Assembly (NCBI RefSeq): GCF_052072235.1
Contig: NZ_CM125436.1
Span: forward strand, 3,962,001 to 4,026,000
DNA length: 64,000 nucleotides
DNA from: Brevibacillus_D fluminis_A
GTDB lineage: Bacteria; Bacillota; Bacilli; Brevibacillales; Brevibacillaceae
Reading direction: 5' to 3'
Shown: positions 16,825-28,998 of the stretch, one piece after another
How the letters are laid out: every line of letters starts with the position of its first letter
Position numbering within the stretch: position 1 is the stretch's first letter
Notes under the pieces: model-generated
Seen by the model: only the letters and a program-made list of their open reading frames with translations
The model's database searches: none
What the model was told of the DNA's origin: nothing
Program-made: the position numbers and the translations under genes

Positions 16825-16996
16825 CGGAAACCCCCATGCTTACATCTTCCTTTTTACTCTATGCGGTGAGAAGGGGGTACATGTCCATTGCCGACTTTTC
16901 ATCAGCTCCAAGACGGAATGGTCAGGAAGACGCAGGAAGAAAGTTTCTTGCAAATATTCCCAAAATCTATTAGCCTTAATCTGGGGTGATTTATTA

Positions 16997-18145
16997 ATGC
17001 TAGTATCCATGTCGCTTCCACTTGAAGAGCTTGCACACAGGATTGGGTTTCTTGCCACGACCGTTACAAAGAACTGGTTCGCATCCTTGCGTGAACATGA
17101 CCTTCCCTACGGTGACATTTCGGTAGATGTTGCCAATCATTTTACTCATTTACTAGCGCGTTCCTTACTTGCAGATACGGAAACCGAGTTTCACCAGCAT
17201 GTCCGGGAGAGCAGTCGGTTGTTCTGGTCCGAGCGTTACCCCCTTTCAACGATCGTGCGCATTTATCAATGTTATCGCTATGCGTTTTGGCACGTTGTCC
17301 GCCCATTGCTGCCTGGTGCATGCCTTAGCCAGGAAACGCTCACGACTGTAGAAGCACACTTAACGAAAACCATGGATGACGCGATTGTACATTCGGTTCA
17401 CTTTTACGAAGAATCAATGAAACAGCATCGGGAGGATCAAGAGGAGTTCATCACGGAATTGCATCATGACAAATTAACGATCTTGGGGAAAATGGCGGCG
17501 AATATGGCCCATGAGCTGCGCAATCCGTTATGTGCCATCGAAGGATTTTTGAAGCTGATCAAAGAGTCAGCGGAAGGAAAAGCTGATTTGGAGAGTTACG
17601 TTGAGGTCGTCATGCATGAATTTTCTTCACTCAACAGGCAGATCACAGGCTTTTTGAGCTTTTCCAAAAAGCCGTTGCTGACCGATGTGACGGAGTTGGT
17701 TTCCGTTGAAGAACTTGTCGATGATGTCGAGTGTTTGCTTATTCCCCGGCTGCTGAATGACAATATCTCCTATGAAACGCAAATTACTCCCTGTGTGGTC
17801 GCTGGCAATAAAGAAGAGTTCAAGCAAGTGCTGCTGAATTTGTTAAACAATGCGATCGATGCCGTGCAGGACTCATCTGACAAGCAGATTCGCCTTGTCG
17901 TTGCCCCAAAAGCCGACCGGGTGATGTTGGCCGTTGAGAACAACGCCGAAAAGATTCCTGCAGAGGTTCTCGGCAAATTGTTCCAACCGTTCTTTACGAC
18001 CAAAGCGAACGGAACCGGCATCGGTTTATCGATCTGCAAAAACATTGTAGAAAAGCATAAAGGCACCATCCACTGCGAATCGGCTTTGGAGGTTACCCGT
18101 TTCGTCATTTCGCTGCCGAGAGTCGATGAATACCAAAAAAGGTAG
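16997..18145 (+). CDS. Sporulation-type sensor histidine kinase
   Basis: A 382-residue soluble kinase. The N-terminal 140 residues (HRIGFLATTVTKNWFASLREHDLPYGDISV onward) resemble the HisK_N/RsbR-like globin-fold sensor region found in Bacilli. The transmitter has H-box MAHELRNPLCAIEGFLKLI, N-box LLNLLNNAIDAV, and G-box GTGIGLSICKNIVEKHKG. Such orphan kinases feed phosphate into the Spo0F-Spo0A phosphorelay. No response regulator gene is adjacent, consistent with this. ATG 16997 follows GGGGTGAT; the open frame continues far upstream, but that part is antisense to terC. Confidence 0.85.
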   Translation: MLVSMSLPLEELAHRIGFLATTVTKNWFASLREHDLPYGDISVDVANHFTHLLARSLLADTETEFHQHVRESSRLFWSERYPLSTIVRIYQCYRYAFWHVVRPLLPGACLSQETLTTVEAHLTKTMDDAIVHSVHFYEESMKQHREDQEEFITELHHDKLTILGKMAANMAHELRNPLCAIEGFLKLIKESAEGKADLESYVEVVMHEFSSLNRQITGFLSFSKKPLLTDVTELVSVEELVDDVECLLIPRLLNDNISYETQITPCVVAGNKEEFKQVLLNLLNNAIDAVQDSSDKQIRLVVAPKADRVMLAVENNAEKIPAEVLGKLFQPFFTTKANGTGIGLSICKNIVEKHKGTIHCESALEVTRFVISLPRVDEYQKR

Positions 18146-18163
18146 AGGAGATCATCCTCTACC
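18141..18163. terminator. Terminator shared by the kinase gene and the rRNA/tRNA operon
   Basis: GGTAGAGGA at 18141-18149 pairs with TCCTCTACC at 18155-18163. The AAAAAA on its left is a T-run for the minus strand, so it ends the long rRNA/tRNA transcript; the kinase gene converges from the left. Confidence 0.75.
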
Positions 18164-18177
18164 TTGTCTTATGTAAG

Positions 18178-18251
18178 TGGAGCGGGTGATGGGAATCGAA
18201 CCCACGCGACCAGCTTGGAAGGCTGGAGTTCTACCATTGAACTACACCCGC
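18178..18251 (-). tRNA. tRNA-Gly(TCC)
   Basis: Cloverleaf on the minus strand with acceptor GCGGGTG/CACCCGC, anticodon loop CTTCCAA (TCC) and encoded CCA. It is the last of the 15 tRNA genes in the operon. Confidence 0.97.
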
Positions 18252-18257
18252 ATGTTG

Positions 18258-18345
18258 TGGTGCCGAGGACCGGACTTGAACCGGTACGGGAGAAACTCCC
18301 GACAGATTTTAAGTCTGTTGCGTCTGCCTATTCCGCCACCCCGGC
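18258..18345 (-). tRNA. tRNA-Leu(TAA)
   Basis: Class II tRNA with a long variable arm (CGGGAGTTTCTCCCG), anticodon loop CTTAAAA (TAA) and encoded CCA. Confidence 0.97.
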
Positions 18346-18375
18346 AAAACGCACGATTCTGCCTTTTAGCAAAAC

Positions 18376-18452
18376 TGGTCGGGAAGACAGGATTCGAACC
18401 TGCGACCCCTTGGTCCCAAGCCAAGTACTCTACCAAGCTGAGCTACTTCCCG
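18376..18452 (-). tRNA. tRNA-Pro(TGG)
   Basis: Acceptor CGGGAAG/CTTCCCG, anticodon loop CTTGGGA (TGG), encoded CCA. Confidence 0.97.
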
Positions 18453-18460
18453 ACAAATAA

Positions 18461-18537
18461 TGGCGTGCCCTGAGAGATTCGAACTCCCGACCTTTTGATT
18501 CGTAGTCAAACGCTCTATCCGGCTGAGCTAAGGGCAC
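18461..18537 (-). tRNA. tRNA-Arg(ACG)
   Basis: Acceptor GTGCCCT with 3' strand GGGCAC, anticodon loop CTACGAA (ACG, read as ICG), discriminator G and encoded CCA. Confidence 0.97.
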
Positions 18538-18540
18538 ATA

Positions 18541-18616
18541 TGGAGCGGACGAAGGGTCTCGAACCCTCGACCTTCGCCTTGGCAAGGCGACGCTCTACCA
18601 ATTGAGCTACGTCCGC
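18541..18616 (-). tRNA. tRNA-Gly(GCC)
   Basis: Acceptor GCGGACG/CGTCCGC, anticodon loop TTGCCAA (GCC), encoded CCA. Second glycine isoacceptor of the cluster. Confidence 0.97.
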
Positions 18617-18673
18617 ATGTTTTAAGATTTTCGCGATTGAAATCCTTTTTCCTGTTTAGCATGAGGAAAAATT

Positions 18674-18760
18674 TGGTGCGGTCAAGAGGACTTGAACCTC
18701 CACGGTGTTGCCACCACTAGAACCTGAATCTAGCGCGTCTGCCAATTCCGCCATGACCGC
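18674..18760 (-). tRNA. tRNA-Leu(CAG)
   Basis: Class II tRNA with long variable arm, anticodon loop TTCAGGT (CAG), acceptor GCGGTCA/TGACCGC and encoded CCA. It is preceded by a somewhat longer spacer than the others. Confidence 0.97.
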
Positions 18761-18777
18761 ATATTTTTCAAAAAAAC

Positions 18778-18853
18778 TGGTGAGCCATGAAGGACTCGAA
18801 CCTTCGACCCTCTGATTAAAAGTCAGATGCTCTACCAACTGAGCTAATGGCTC
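18778..18853 (-). tRNA. tRNA-Lys(TTT)
   Basis: Acceptor GAGCCAT/ATGGCTC, anticodon loop CTTTTAA (TTT), encoded CCA. Confidence 0.97.
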
Positions 18854-18883
18854 AAACTGTATGGCACTTGTTCATCAAAGTAA

Positions 18884-18968
18884 TGGTGGGGAGAGACGGA
18901 TTCGAACCGCCGAACCCAGAGGGAGCAGATTTACAGTCTGCCGCGTTTAGCCACTTCGCTATCTCCCC
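18884..18968 (-). tRNA. tRNA-Tyr(GTA)
   Basis: Class II tRNA, acceptor GGGGAGA with 3' strand CTCCCC, anticodon loop CTGTAAA (GTA), long variable arm, encoded CCA. Confidence 0.97.
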
Positions 18969-18980
18969 AACTTTGACAAA

Positions 18981-19056
18981 TGGTGCCGACGATAGGACTT
19001 GAACCCACAACCCCCTGATTACAAGTCAGGTGCTCTACCAATTGAGCTACACCGGC
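18981..19056 (-). tRNA. tRNA-Thr(TGT)
   Basis: Acceptor GCCGGTG with 3' strand GTCGGC, anticodon loop CTTGTAA (TGT), encoded CCA. Confidence 0.97.
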
Positions 19057-19077
19057 ATATGATATTGGTTGTAAAAA

Positions 19078-19154
19078 TGGCGGAGCTGACGGGACTCGAA
19101 CCCGCGACCTCCGGTGTGACAGACCGGCGTGAACTCCAACTTCACCACAGCTCC
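19078..19154 (-). tRNA. tRNA-Asp(GTC)
   Basis: Acceptor GGAGCTG/CAGCTCC, anticodon loop CTGTCAC (GTC), discriminator G, encoded CCA. Confidence 0.97.
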
Positions 19155-19230
19155 ATATTTGCTCCACCCTGCAGAAACTACGATCTTACTTTGACAAAAA
19201 GTATGTTCGGAGCAAAACAAGGAGAAAATT

Positions 19231-19307
<77 letters not shown>

Positions 19308-19326
19308 ACGATTAGGGTTTATGCCT

Positions 19327-19345
19327 GATACATATTATATGTATC
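19327..19345. repeat. Perfect 9-bp-arm palindrome next to a tRNA remnant
   Basis: GATACATAT at 19327-19335 and ATATGTATC at 19337-19345 are exact reverse complements around one base. It lies 20 bases before the tRNA 3'-end fragment at 19366-19386, inside an unusually long inter-tRNA gap. Confidence 0.6.
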
Positions 19346-19365
19346 TAGGTACATTTTGATGTATC

Positions 19366-19386
19366 TGGTGGAGGCTGACGGGATCG
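19366..19386 (-). pseudogene. 3'-end fragment of a tRNA (Val-like)
   Basis: Twenty-one bases, from CCA through the acceptor strand into the T-arm, match the 3' end of tRNA-Val (19525-19545) at 20 of 21 positions; the rest of the tRNA is missing and the following sequence (to 19524) has no cloverleaf. Its acceptor strand would pair perfectly with GGAGGCT, the 5' acceptor strand of tRNA-Val. A deletion or element-excision scar is likely. Confidence 0.55.
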
Positions 19387-19524
19387 CTTCCTACTGGCGA
19401 TACTGCGTCGAATTGCTTCTGCGCGCAGCCAGATCAGTTGTACCCGAGCAATACTCCTCGATTCACTGCAAAGGGTGAACCGCTTGCGGTGAGATCCGCT
19501 GCATACACCGATGAGTGAAACGAA

Positions 19525-19600
19525 TGGTGGAAGCTGACGGGATCGAACCGCCGACCCTCTGCTTGTAAGGCAGATGCTCTCCCAGCTGAGCTAAGCCTCC
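19525..19600 (-). tRNA. tRNA-Val(TAC)
   Basis: Acceptor GGAGGCT with 3' strand AGCTTCC (one G-T pair), anticodon loop CTTACAA (TAC), encoded CCA. Confidence 0.97.
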
Positions 19601-19608
19601 GAAATGGA

Positions 19609-19685
19609 TGGTGACCCGTAGGGGATTCGAACCCCTGTATGACAGCGTGAAAGGCTGCTGTGTTAAACCGCTTCACCAACGGGCC
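19609..19685 (-). tRNA. tRNA-Glu(TTC)
   Basis: Acceptor GGCCCGT with 3' strand ACGGGTC, anticodon loop CTTTCAC (TTC), encoded CCA. Confidence 0.97.
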
Positions 19686-19693
19686 TTACTAGA

Positions 19694-19769
19694 TGGTGCT
19701 CCCGACAGGAATCGAACCTGCGACCTCTTCCTTACCATGGAAACGCTCTACCGACTGAGCTACAGGAGC
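19694..19769 (-). tRNA. tRNA-Thr(GGT)
   Basis: Acceptor GCTCCTG with 3' strand GGGAGC, anticodon loop ATGGTAA (GGT), encoded CCA. Second threonine isoacceptor. Confidence 0.97.
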
Positions 19770-19770
19770 A

Positions 19771-19845
19771 TGGCTCCTCAGGACGGACTCGAACCGCCAG
19801 CCTACCGGTTAACAGCCGGTTGCTCCACCATTGAGCTACTGAGGA
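19771..19845 (-). tRNA. tRNA-Asn(GTT)
   Basis: Acceptor TCCTCAG/CTGAGGA, anticodon loop CTGTTAA (GTT), discriminator G, encoded CCA. First tRNA after 23S rRNA in the transcript. Confidence 0.97.
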
Positions 19846-19860
19846 ATATTCAGTTGAAGG

Positions 19861-19894
19861 TTGTTCCTTCAAAACTGGATACGCAAGTCATTGC
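19861..19894 (-). other. 3' half of the 23S processing stem
   Basis: This trailer is the near-exact reverse complement of the 23S leader at 22905-22938 (shared core GTTCCTT-AAAACTGGATA-CGCAAGT). The two ends would pair across the 23S rRNA in the precursor, forming an RNase III-type substrate. Confidence 0.65.
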
Positions 19895-19910
19895 TATGGA
19901 TTGTTGTGGA

Positions 19911-22832
<2,922 letters not shown>

Positions 22833-22904
22833 CCACATAGGAAAACGCGTAGCGTTTTTCATCCATCATGATCAGTACAAATTGTACTTCAATGTTAATC
22901 CTTA

Positions 22905-22938
22905 GCAATACTTGCGTTATCCAGTTTTCAAGGAACAA
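22905..22938 (-). other. 5' half of the 23S processing stem, with boxA-like sequence
   Basis: On the minus strand TTGTTCCTTGAAAACTGG resembles the boxA antitermination element of Bacillus rRNA leaders and is complementary to the trailer at 19861-19894. The rest of the 5S-23S spacer (22833-23039) has small hairpins such as GCCGC-AAG-CGGC but no tRNA. Confidence 0.55.
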
Positions 22939-23039
22939 AATACTGCGTATTTTGTTGGCCGCAAGCGGCCTACATTTAAGTTCCACATAAAACGTCGAGA
23001 CGTTTTATGCTAAAACTTGTTTGGAGACAAAAAATCTCC

Positions 23040-23157
23040 GCCTGGCAACGTCCTACTCTCCCAGTCCCCTTCGGGACAAGTACCATCGGCGCTGGAGGGC
23101 TTAACGGCCGTGTTCGGTATGGGAACGGGTGTGTCCCCTCCGCCATCATCACCAGAC
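23040..23157 (-). rRNA. rrf: 5S ribosomal RNA, located between 16S and 23S
   Basis: A 118-base gene with the conserved core CCCGTTCCCATACCGAACACGG on the minus strand, the GGGAGAGTAGGACG element and pairing terminal helix GTCTGG/CCAGGC. It has the same orientation as 16S and 23S and lies between them; there is no 5S after 23S. Confidence 0.95.
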
Positions 23158-23178
23158 ATATTGATTCAATTGAGAGAT

Positions 23179-23212
23179 ATGCTCTCTCAAAACTGAACAG
23201 CGAGCGAAAGAT
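23179..23212 (-). other. 16S trailer half of the processing stem
   Basis: Complementary to the 16S leader at 24827-24866 (both contain CGCTGTTCAGTTTT and AGAGCAT when read on opposite strands). It would close a stem around the 16S precursor. Confidence 0.55.
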
Positions 23213-23220
23213 CTCCATAG

Positions 23221-24758
<1,538 letters not shown>

Positions 24759-24826
24759 TTGAGTTGAAGCTGATTCCAAGACTTGCTTGGCTTGTTGCAT
24801 TTTGTGATGTCACGTGGACAATCACG

Positions 24827-24866
24827 CTATCTTTTCGCTTTCGCTGTTCAGTTTTCAAAGAGCATC
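24827..24866 (-). other. 16S leader with boxA-like element
   Basis: On the minus strand GATGCTCTTTGAAAACTGAACAG matches the Bacillus rRNA boxA region and is complementary to the 16S trailer (23179-23212). Confidence 0.55.
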
Positions 24867-24920
24867 TTGTTTAACAGCTCGTCGCTTCCGCATTCACATC
24901 TGCCTAACAGCGACTTTTCT

Positions 24921-24950
24921 AATATAACACATTGTCAGCTGTTCATGCAA
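24921..24950 (-). promoter_or_regulatory. rRNA operon promoter P2
   Basis: On the minus strand TTGCAT (24950-24945) and TATATT (24926-24921) are 18 bases apart, about 160 bases before 16S. The -35 is weak. Confidence 0.45.
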
Positions 24951-24993
24951 GATATTTTTTTAAGCGATGATCTCGCTCGCGGCGACAAAAAGT

Positions 24994-25023
24994 AATATAC
25001 CAAATGATTTGCGTACGCGTCAA
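24994..25023 (-). promoter_or_regulatory. rRNA operon promoter P1
   Basis: On the minus strand TTGACG (25023-25018) and TATATT (24999-24994) are 18 bases apart, upstream of P2. Tandem promoters are usual for rRNA operons. The 405-base interval 24759-25163 holds only these promoters and the 16S leader. Confidence 0.6.
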
Positions 25024-25163
25024 GAATAAATTCAAATTTCGTCTACGGGTATGAAAAGCATCCTCTCACCAACACGAGTAAACCGTGTTCCGTTTGATAA
25101 GCAAGAGCATAGTTGCTTACAAATGAAGCCATACTACCGTGTGTAAGGAAGGTGAAAACAACC

Positions 25164-25412
25164 ATGGCTGAAAAGAAAACAGGCGACTTCGGTGTCGTTC
25201 AATCACAGCGAAACGAGATTCTCCAGGAGGAGTTCCCCGAAGGGCCCTACGGTTCCAGCAGAAATGAAGCCCGTCTCGGCAAATCCACTCCGTGGGAGGA
25301 AGGGCAGCATTCAACCACCACCCGCTTTACTTACGAAACCCGCGAGTTCCATGAAAACTTGCAACGGCTCGTCCCCGGCTCCCATCCGATACATGATGAT
25401 CCGGACGAATAA
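25164..25412 (+). CDS. Small hydrophilic protein (82 aa), unrecognised
   Basis: An 82-residue hydrophilic protein starting MAEKKTGDFGVVQSQRNEIL and ending HPIHDDPDE. It has no membrane helix, signal peptide or Cys. ATG 25164 is chosen after AAGGAAGGTG; the frame is open 17 codons further up without RBS. It is rich in Gly, Pro, Ser, Glu and Thr, likely disordered, which is common among small spore-associated proteins, but nothing ties it to the spore here. It is followed by a clear terminator. Confidence 0.6.
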   Translation: MAEKKTGDFGVVQSQRNEILQEEFPEGPYGSSRNEARLGKSTPWEEGQHSTTTRFTYETREFHENLQRLVPGSHPIHDDPDE

Positions 25413-25428
25413 GACCAGGAAAAAAACC

Positions 25429-25466
25429 AAGCCCTTGCCATTTGCCGCGAAAGCAAACGCAAGGGC
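25429..25466. terminator. Bidirectional terminator
   Basis: AGCCCTTGC at 25429-25437 pairs with GCAAGGGCT at 25458-25466; it separates the small protein gene from the converging FAH-family gene. Confidence 0.75.
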
Positions 25467-25488
25467 TCTTTTCGGTTATGGTGAAAGC

Positions 25489-26262
25489 TTACCTTGCAGC
25501 AACCCGATTGGTCAGTGTGCCGATCCCTTCAATCGTGACGGCTACTTCATCCCCCGGCTGCAGTGCGCCCACTCCCGGTGGTGTACCTGTGAGGATCACA
25601 TTGCCAGGCAGCAGCGTCATAACCGCGCTGATGGCTTCCACAAGCTGTGGAATGCCAAAAACCATTTGATTGGTGTTGGAATCTTGGCGGACCTCGCCAT
25701 TCACCGTCGTCGTGATTCGCAAGTTTTGATAATCCACTTTCGGCGCAATGACAGGGCCGAGCGGACAAAATGTATCGAAGCTTTTGGCCCGTGTCCATTG
25801 GCCGTCGCCATGCTGAAGATCGCGGGCCGTGACATCGTTGGCGCAAGTGAATCCGAGGATATACTCGTCAGCGTCTGCCGCCTTGACATGCCGCGCTTCT
25901 TTTTTGATGATCACGGCAAGCTCGGCCTCATAGTGCAAATTATCCGTCAATGACGGGTACACGATCTCCTGGCCCGGGCCGATGACACTGGTTGACGGCT
26001 TCAAAAACATCAAAGGCTCGCGCGGCAGCTCAATCCCCATTTCCAGCGCATGATCCTTATAGTTGACGCCGATGCAAACCACTTTGCTCGGCGTGCACGG
26101 TGTCAACAGCTCCACCTGATCCGCTTCGATTTCCAGCCCGGTCATAATCGGCTTCGCCGTTTCCCGTTTGTAAATGTCACCCTCGATGACGCGGATTTTA
26201 TTCTCTTCTTGTACAAACCAGCCGTGTTTTTGCTTTCCATTGCGCTCAAAACGGACGATCAT
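25489..26262 (-). CDS. FAH family hydrolase/decarboxylase
   Basis: A 257-residue FAH-superfamily protein of the short, FAHD1/YcgM-like type. Visible motifs: VVCIGVNYKDHALEMG, the metal site NLHYEAELAVIIKK, GFTCANDVTARDLQ and LPGNVILTGTPPGVG. Relatives hydrolyse acylpyruvates or decarboxylate oxaloacetate, or act in aromatic meta-cleavage pathways. It stands alone, 21 kb from the homogentisate operon, and its length and sequence differ clearly from the fumarylacetoacetase there, so a separate substrate is expected. Confidence 0.85.
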   Translation of the reverse strand: MIVRFERNGKQKHGWFVQEENKIRVIEGDIYKRETAKPIMTGLEIEADQVELLTPCTPSKVVCIGVNYKDHALEMGIELPREPLMFLKPSTSVIGPGQEIVYPSLTDNLHYEAELAVIIKKEARHVKAADADEYILGFTCANDVTARDLQHGDGQWTRAKSFDTFCPLGPVIAPKVDYQNLRITTTVNGEVRQDSNTNQMVFGIPQLVEAISAVMTLLPGNVILTGTPPGVGALQPGDEVAVTIEGIGTLTNRVAAR

Positions 26263-26340
26263 ACTCTCCCTCTCCCTTCATAGGAAAACATGGCTCCGCC
26301 CCAACAAGCGAAACCATGTCTATTCCAATAAGCAATCCGA

Positions 26341-27555
26341 CTAGAACAGGCCCAAATCCCCAGCCAATTCTCTCGGTTTGGTCGTGATTTCTTCCACTTC
26401 GGTACGGTTCACCGCATCGGCTACAAGCGCTGCGATGTCCAAATTCTCCTCAAATCGTTCCGCCAGTCCCACCTTAGGGCGTGTGACCGGATTTTTCGGA
26501 GTAAATACGGTACAGCAATCCTCATACGGCAGGATCGACAGCTCAAACGTATCGATCTTGCGGGCAATCTCCGTAATCTCTTCCTTGTCCATCCCGATCA
26601 GCGGGCGCAGCACAGGCATATCGATCACATGGTTGATCGTGTTCATGCTCTCCAGCGTCTGCGAAGCGACTTGACCGAGACTTTCGCCAGTGGCCAGCGC
26701 AAGCGCACCGGCGCGGGTCGCCACTTGCTCGGCGATGCGCATCATGAAGCGGCGCATGATCGTTATAGTGTAATCGTCAGGACAATGCTGGCGAATCGCG
26801 GTCTGAATGTCCGTGAACGGCACGACATGCAGGCGAATCGTGCCGCCCCAGCGCGTCAGCTTGTGCGCCAGATCGCGGACTTTTTCCAATGCGCGCTCGC
26901 TTGTAAACGGGTAGCTGTGGAAATGGATCGCTTCCAGCGTGACGCCGCGCTTCATCATCTTCCATCCCGCCACCGGGCTATCGATTCCGCCTGACAACAG
27001 CAGCATCAGCTTGCCGCTCGTGCCGACAGGCAGACCGCCGGATGCCGGGAACGTCTGGCAGCTCATGAGGGTGCCTTCCGTGCGGATTTCGACGCTGACG
27101 ACCGTCTCCGGCTGGTGCAGGTCTACTTTAATCTCCGGCACATTGCGCAAAATGTGACCGCCAAGCATGCGGCTCACTTCCATGGACTGCATCGGATAGC
27201 GCTTGTCCGTGCGGCGCGTCTCCAGCCGGAATGTCCGCGGCGCAGGCGTGACGCTTTTGATCAGCTCCAGTGCCGTCTCTTTCAACGCTTCTTCCGATGG
27301 CTCAATCACCTTGGCCGGACTCAGCGAAATGATGCCGAAAACGCGTTGCAGCCGCTCGATGATCTCGAACGCATCCTCGCCGTTCAGCTCGACGTACATT
27401 CTCCCGTAGCTGCGTCTTACTTTCACCTTGAAAAAAGAACGCAAGATGTGCTTCACATTGCGCATGAGCGTTTCTTCAAACGTATCGCGGTTTTTGCCTT
27501 TTAAGGCCAATTCGCCATAGCGAATCATCACTACATCATAATTCATCGTGGTCAT
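26341..27555 (-). CDS. thiI: tRNA 4-thiouridine synthase / thiamine sulfur transferase ThiI
   Basis: A 404-residue ThiI. Order: N-terminal ferredoxin-like part, THUMP domain (about 60-165), and PP-loop adenylation domain with LLLSGGIDSPVAGWKMMKRG. It adenylates U8 of tRNA and inserts sulfur. The C-terminal rhodanese domain of the E. coli enzyme is absent, as in other Bacilli, where a dedicated cysteine desulfurase delivers sulfur directly. That partner is the gene just upstream (8-base gap). The start is at ATG 27555 just after AAAGGA; a second ATG lies nine bases on. Confidence 0.93.
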   Translation of the reverse strand: MTTMNYDVVMIRYGELALKGKNRDTFEETLMRNVKHILRSFFKVKVRRSYGRMYVELNGEDAFEIIERLQRVFGIISLSPAKVIEPSEEALKETALELIKSVTPAPRTFRLETRRTDKRYPMQSMEVSRMLGGHILRNVPEIKVDLHQPETVVSVEIRTEGTLMSCQTFPASGGLPVGTSGKLMLLLSGGIDSPVAGWKMMKRGVTLEAIHFHSYPFTSERALEKVRDLAHKLTRWGGTIRLHVVPFTDIQTAIRQHCPDDYTITIMRRFMMRIAEQVATRAGALALATGESLGQVASQTLESMNTINHVIDMPVLRPLIGMDKEEITEIARKIDTFELSILPYEDCCTVFTPKNPVTRPKVGLAERFEENLDIAALVADAVNRTEVEEITTKPRELAGDLGLF

Positions 27556-27563
27556 CCAATCCT

Positions 27564-28709
27564 TTACGCTTTCATATAGGGGCTGATGCGGGCAAGACTT
27601 TCGCGCAGGCCGCTTACGAACAGATTGATCTCCTCCAGGCTGGTCTGGCCGCTCAGGCTGATGCGGATCGAGGCGATGGCCTGCTCGCGCTTGATACCGG
27701 CCGCCAGAAGCACACGGCTCGGCTCTTGCGCTTTCGAGGAGCAGGCAGATTTGGTCGAAACCATGATGCCGTGCTCTTCCAAAGCGTGCACCAACACTTC
27801 CGCCTTCATCCCCGGAAACGAAATATTCATGATGTGCGGCGCACTTCCGGTCTGCGGCGTATTGATCACACACTCGGGAATTTCCATGAGACCTGCGCGC
27901 AGCACTTCCGCAAGCTTTTGCATGTGGGCGATCGATTTTGCCTGCGTTTCGCCGGTCATCCGCAGCGCTTTGGCAAGCCCGGCAATGCCCGGAATGTTTT
28001 CCGTTCCGGAGCGGTTGCCGCTCTCCTGCCCTCCGCCTGCAAGCAGCGGGTGCAGGGTGACCCCTTCGCGTTTTGCCAAAATGCCGACGCCGCGCGGTCC
28101 GTGAAACTTGTGCGCAGACAGCGTCAGCAGGTCGATTCCCCATTCTTTCATTTTGAAAGGAACCTTCCCGAAGCTTTGGACCGCATCGACATGGAACAAA
28201 ATGCGCGGGTGCAGCTTGAGAAACGTTCCGATTTCCTTGATCGGCTGGATCGTCCCAAGCTCGTTGTTGACGTGCATGATCGAAACCAGAATCGTGTCGG
28301 GACGAATTGCCTGCTGAAGCGATTCAAGCGAAACCCTCCCGTCATGATCGACCGGCAGATAGGTTACGTCAAAACCAAACGTTTCGAGCTGACCGGCCGC
28401 ATCGTAAACGGACGGATGCTCAACGGCAGTCGTGATGATATGCTTTCCGCGCGATTGATATTGAAATGCAACCCCTTTGATCGCAGCATTGTTCCCCTCG
28501 GTGCCGCCTGAGGTAAAAATGATCTCCGATGGCTTGCATTGTAAAGCTTGTGCTGACACCATTCTTGCCTGCTTTAGCAAATTCTCCGCTTCCACGCCTT
28601 TTTGGTGAAGCGAAGACGGATTTCCAAAGAAAGACAGCATAGCCTTTTGTACAACATCTACAACTTCCGGATATGGCGGTGTCGTGGCACTGTTATCAAG
28701 ATAAATCAT
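27564..28709 (-). CDS. Cysteine desulfurase (NifZ type, ThiI partner)
   Basis: A 381-residue PLP enzyme mobilising sulfur from cysteine. MIYLDNSATTPPYPEV opens the protein; the PLP lysine is in SAHKFHGPRG (K201), H98 is in AVEHPS and the active cysteine is in STKSACSSKAQEPS (C323). Its position directly before thiI matches B. subtilis nifZ-thiI, so its main job is probably 4-thiouridine formation rather than Fe-S assembly. ATG 28709 follows AGGTGG; upstream codons in the same frame lack an RBS. Confidence 0.92.
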   Translation of the reverse strand: MIYLDNSATTPPYPEVVDVVQKAMLSFFGNPSSLHQKGVEAENLLKQARMVSAQALQCKPSEIIFTSGGTEGNNAAIKGVAFQYQSRGKHIITTAVEHPSVYDAAGQLETFGFDVTYLPVDHDGRVSLESLQQAIRPDTILVSIMHVNNELGTIQPIKEIGTFLKLHPRILFHVDAVQSFGKVPFKMKEWGIDLLTLSAHKFHGPRGVGILAKREGVTLHPLLAGGGQESGNRSGTENIPGIAGLAKALRMTGETQAKSIAHMQKLAEVLRAGLMEIPECVINTPQTGSAPHIMNISFPGMKAEVLVHALEEHGIMVSTKSACSSKAQEPSRVLLAAGIKREQAIASIRISLSGQTSLEEINLFVSGLRESLARISPYMKA

Positions 28710-28732
28710 GAATTGCCACCTGCCTATTTTCG

Positions 28733-28752
28733 GTGCCAGGCACGCTGGCACA
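28733..28752. repeat. Short inverted repeat upstream of the cysteine desulfurase gene
   Basis: GTGCCAG and CTGGCAC form a hairpin in the leader of the desulfurase mRNA, just before its RBS. No T-tract follows, so it is not a normal terminator; role unknown. Confidence 0.4.
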
Positions 28753-28896
28753 CGGACTAAAATCCACCTTTCATCATACCTCAACTGCATGACAGATTCT
28801 ACTTTGAAAAATTTCTCAAGGCATTTCGGGGCAAAACGACAGCTTGAAACGACACCACTCCTAATAATGGTACAACTTCCATCAAAAAGTCACAAA

Positions 28897-28910
28897 GGTA
28901 AGCGGTTTCA
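28897..28910. promoter_or_regulatory. cre-like site (CcpA)
   Basis: On the minus strand TGAAACCGCTTACC matches the catabolite-responsive element TGWAANCGNTNWCA at 13 of 14 positions. It lies in the divergent region between the desulfurase gene and the small plus-strand gene at 28999. Which one it would control is not clear. Confidence 0.4.
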
Positions 28911-28998
28911 TTTGTTCGCCAGTCTTTACTTCACCCGCCCAACTTGTTAGAATTGTCAATAAATTATCATCAACACATCAAGAAAGGGAGCGACAAAC

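Noticed and set aside
16825..16996. Possible manganese (yybP-ykoY) riboswitch in front of terC
   Set aside because: The conserved paired elements of that riboswitch could not be found in the leader.
16840..17058. 72-codon minus-strand frame between terC and the kinase gene
   Set aside because: It overlaps the kinase start and has no RBS or recognisable protein features; it appears to be chance.
25489..26262. Second FAH-family gene as part of the homogentisate pathway
   Set aside because: It is 21 kb away, monocistronic and of a different subfamily; the fumarylacetoacetase next to hmgA already fills the step.
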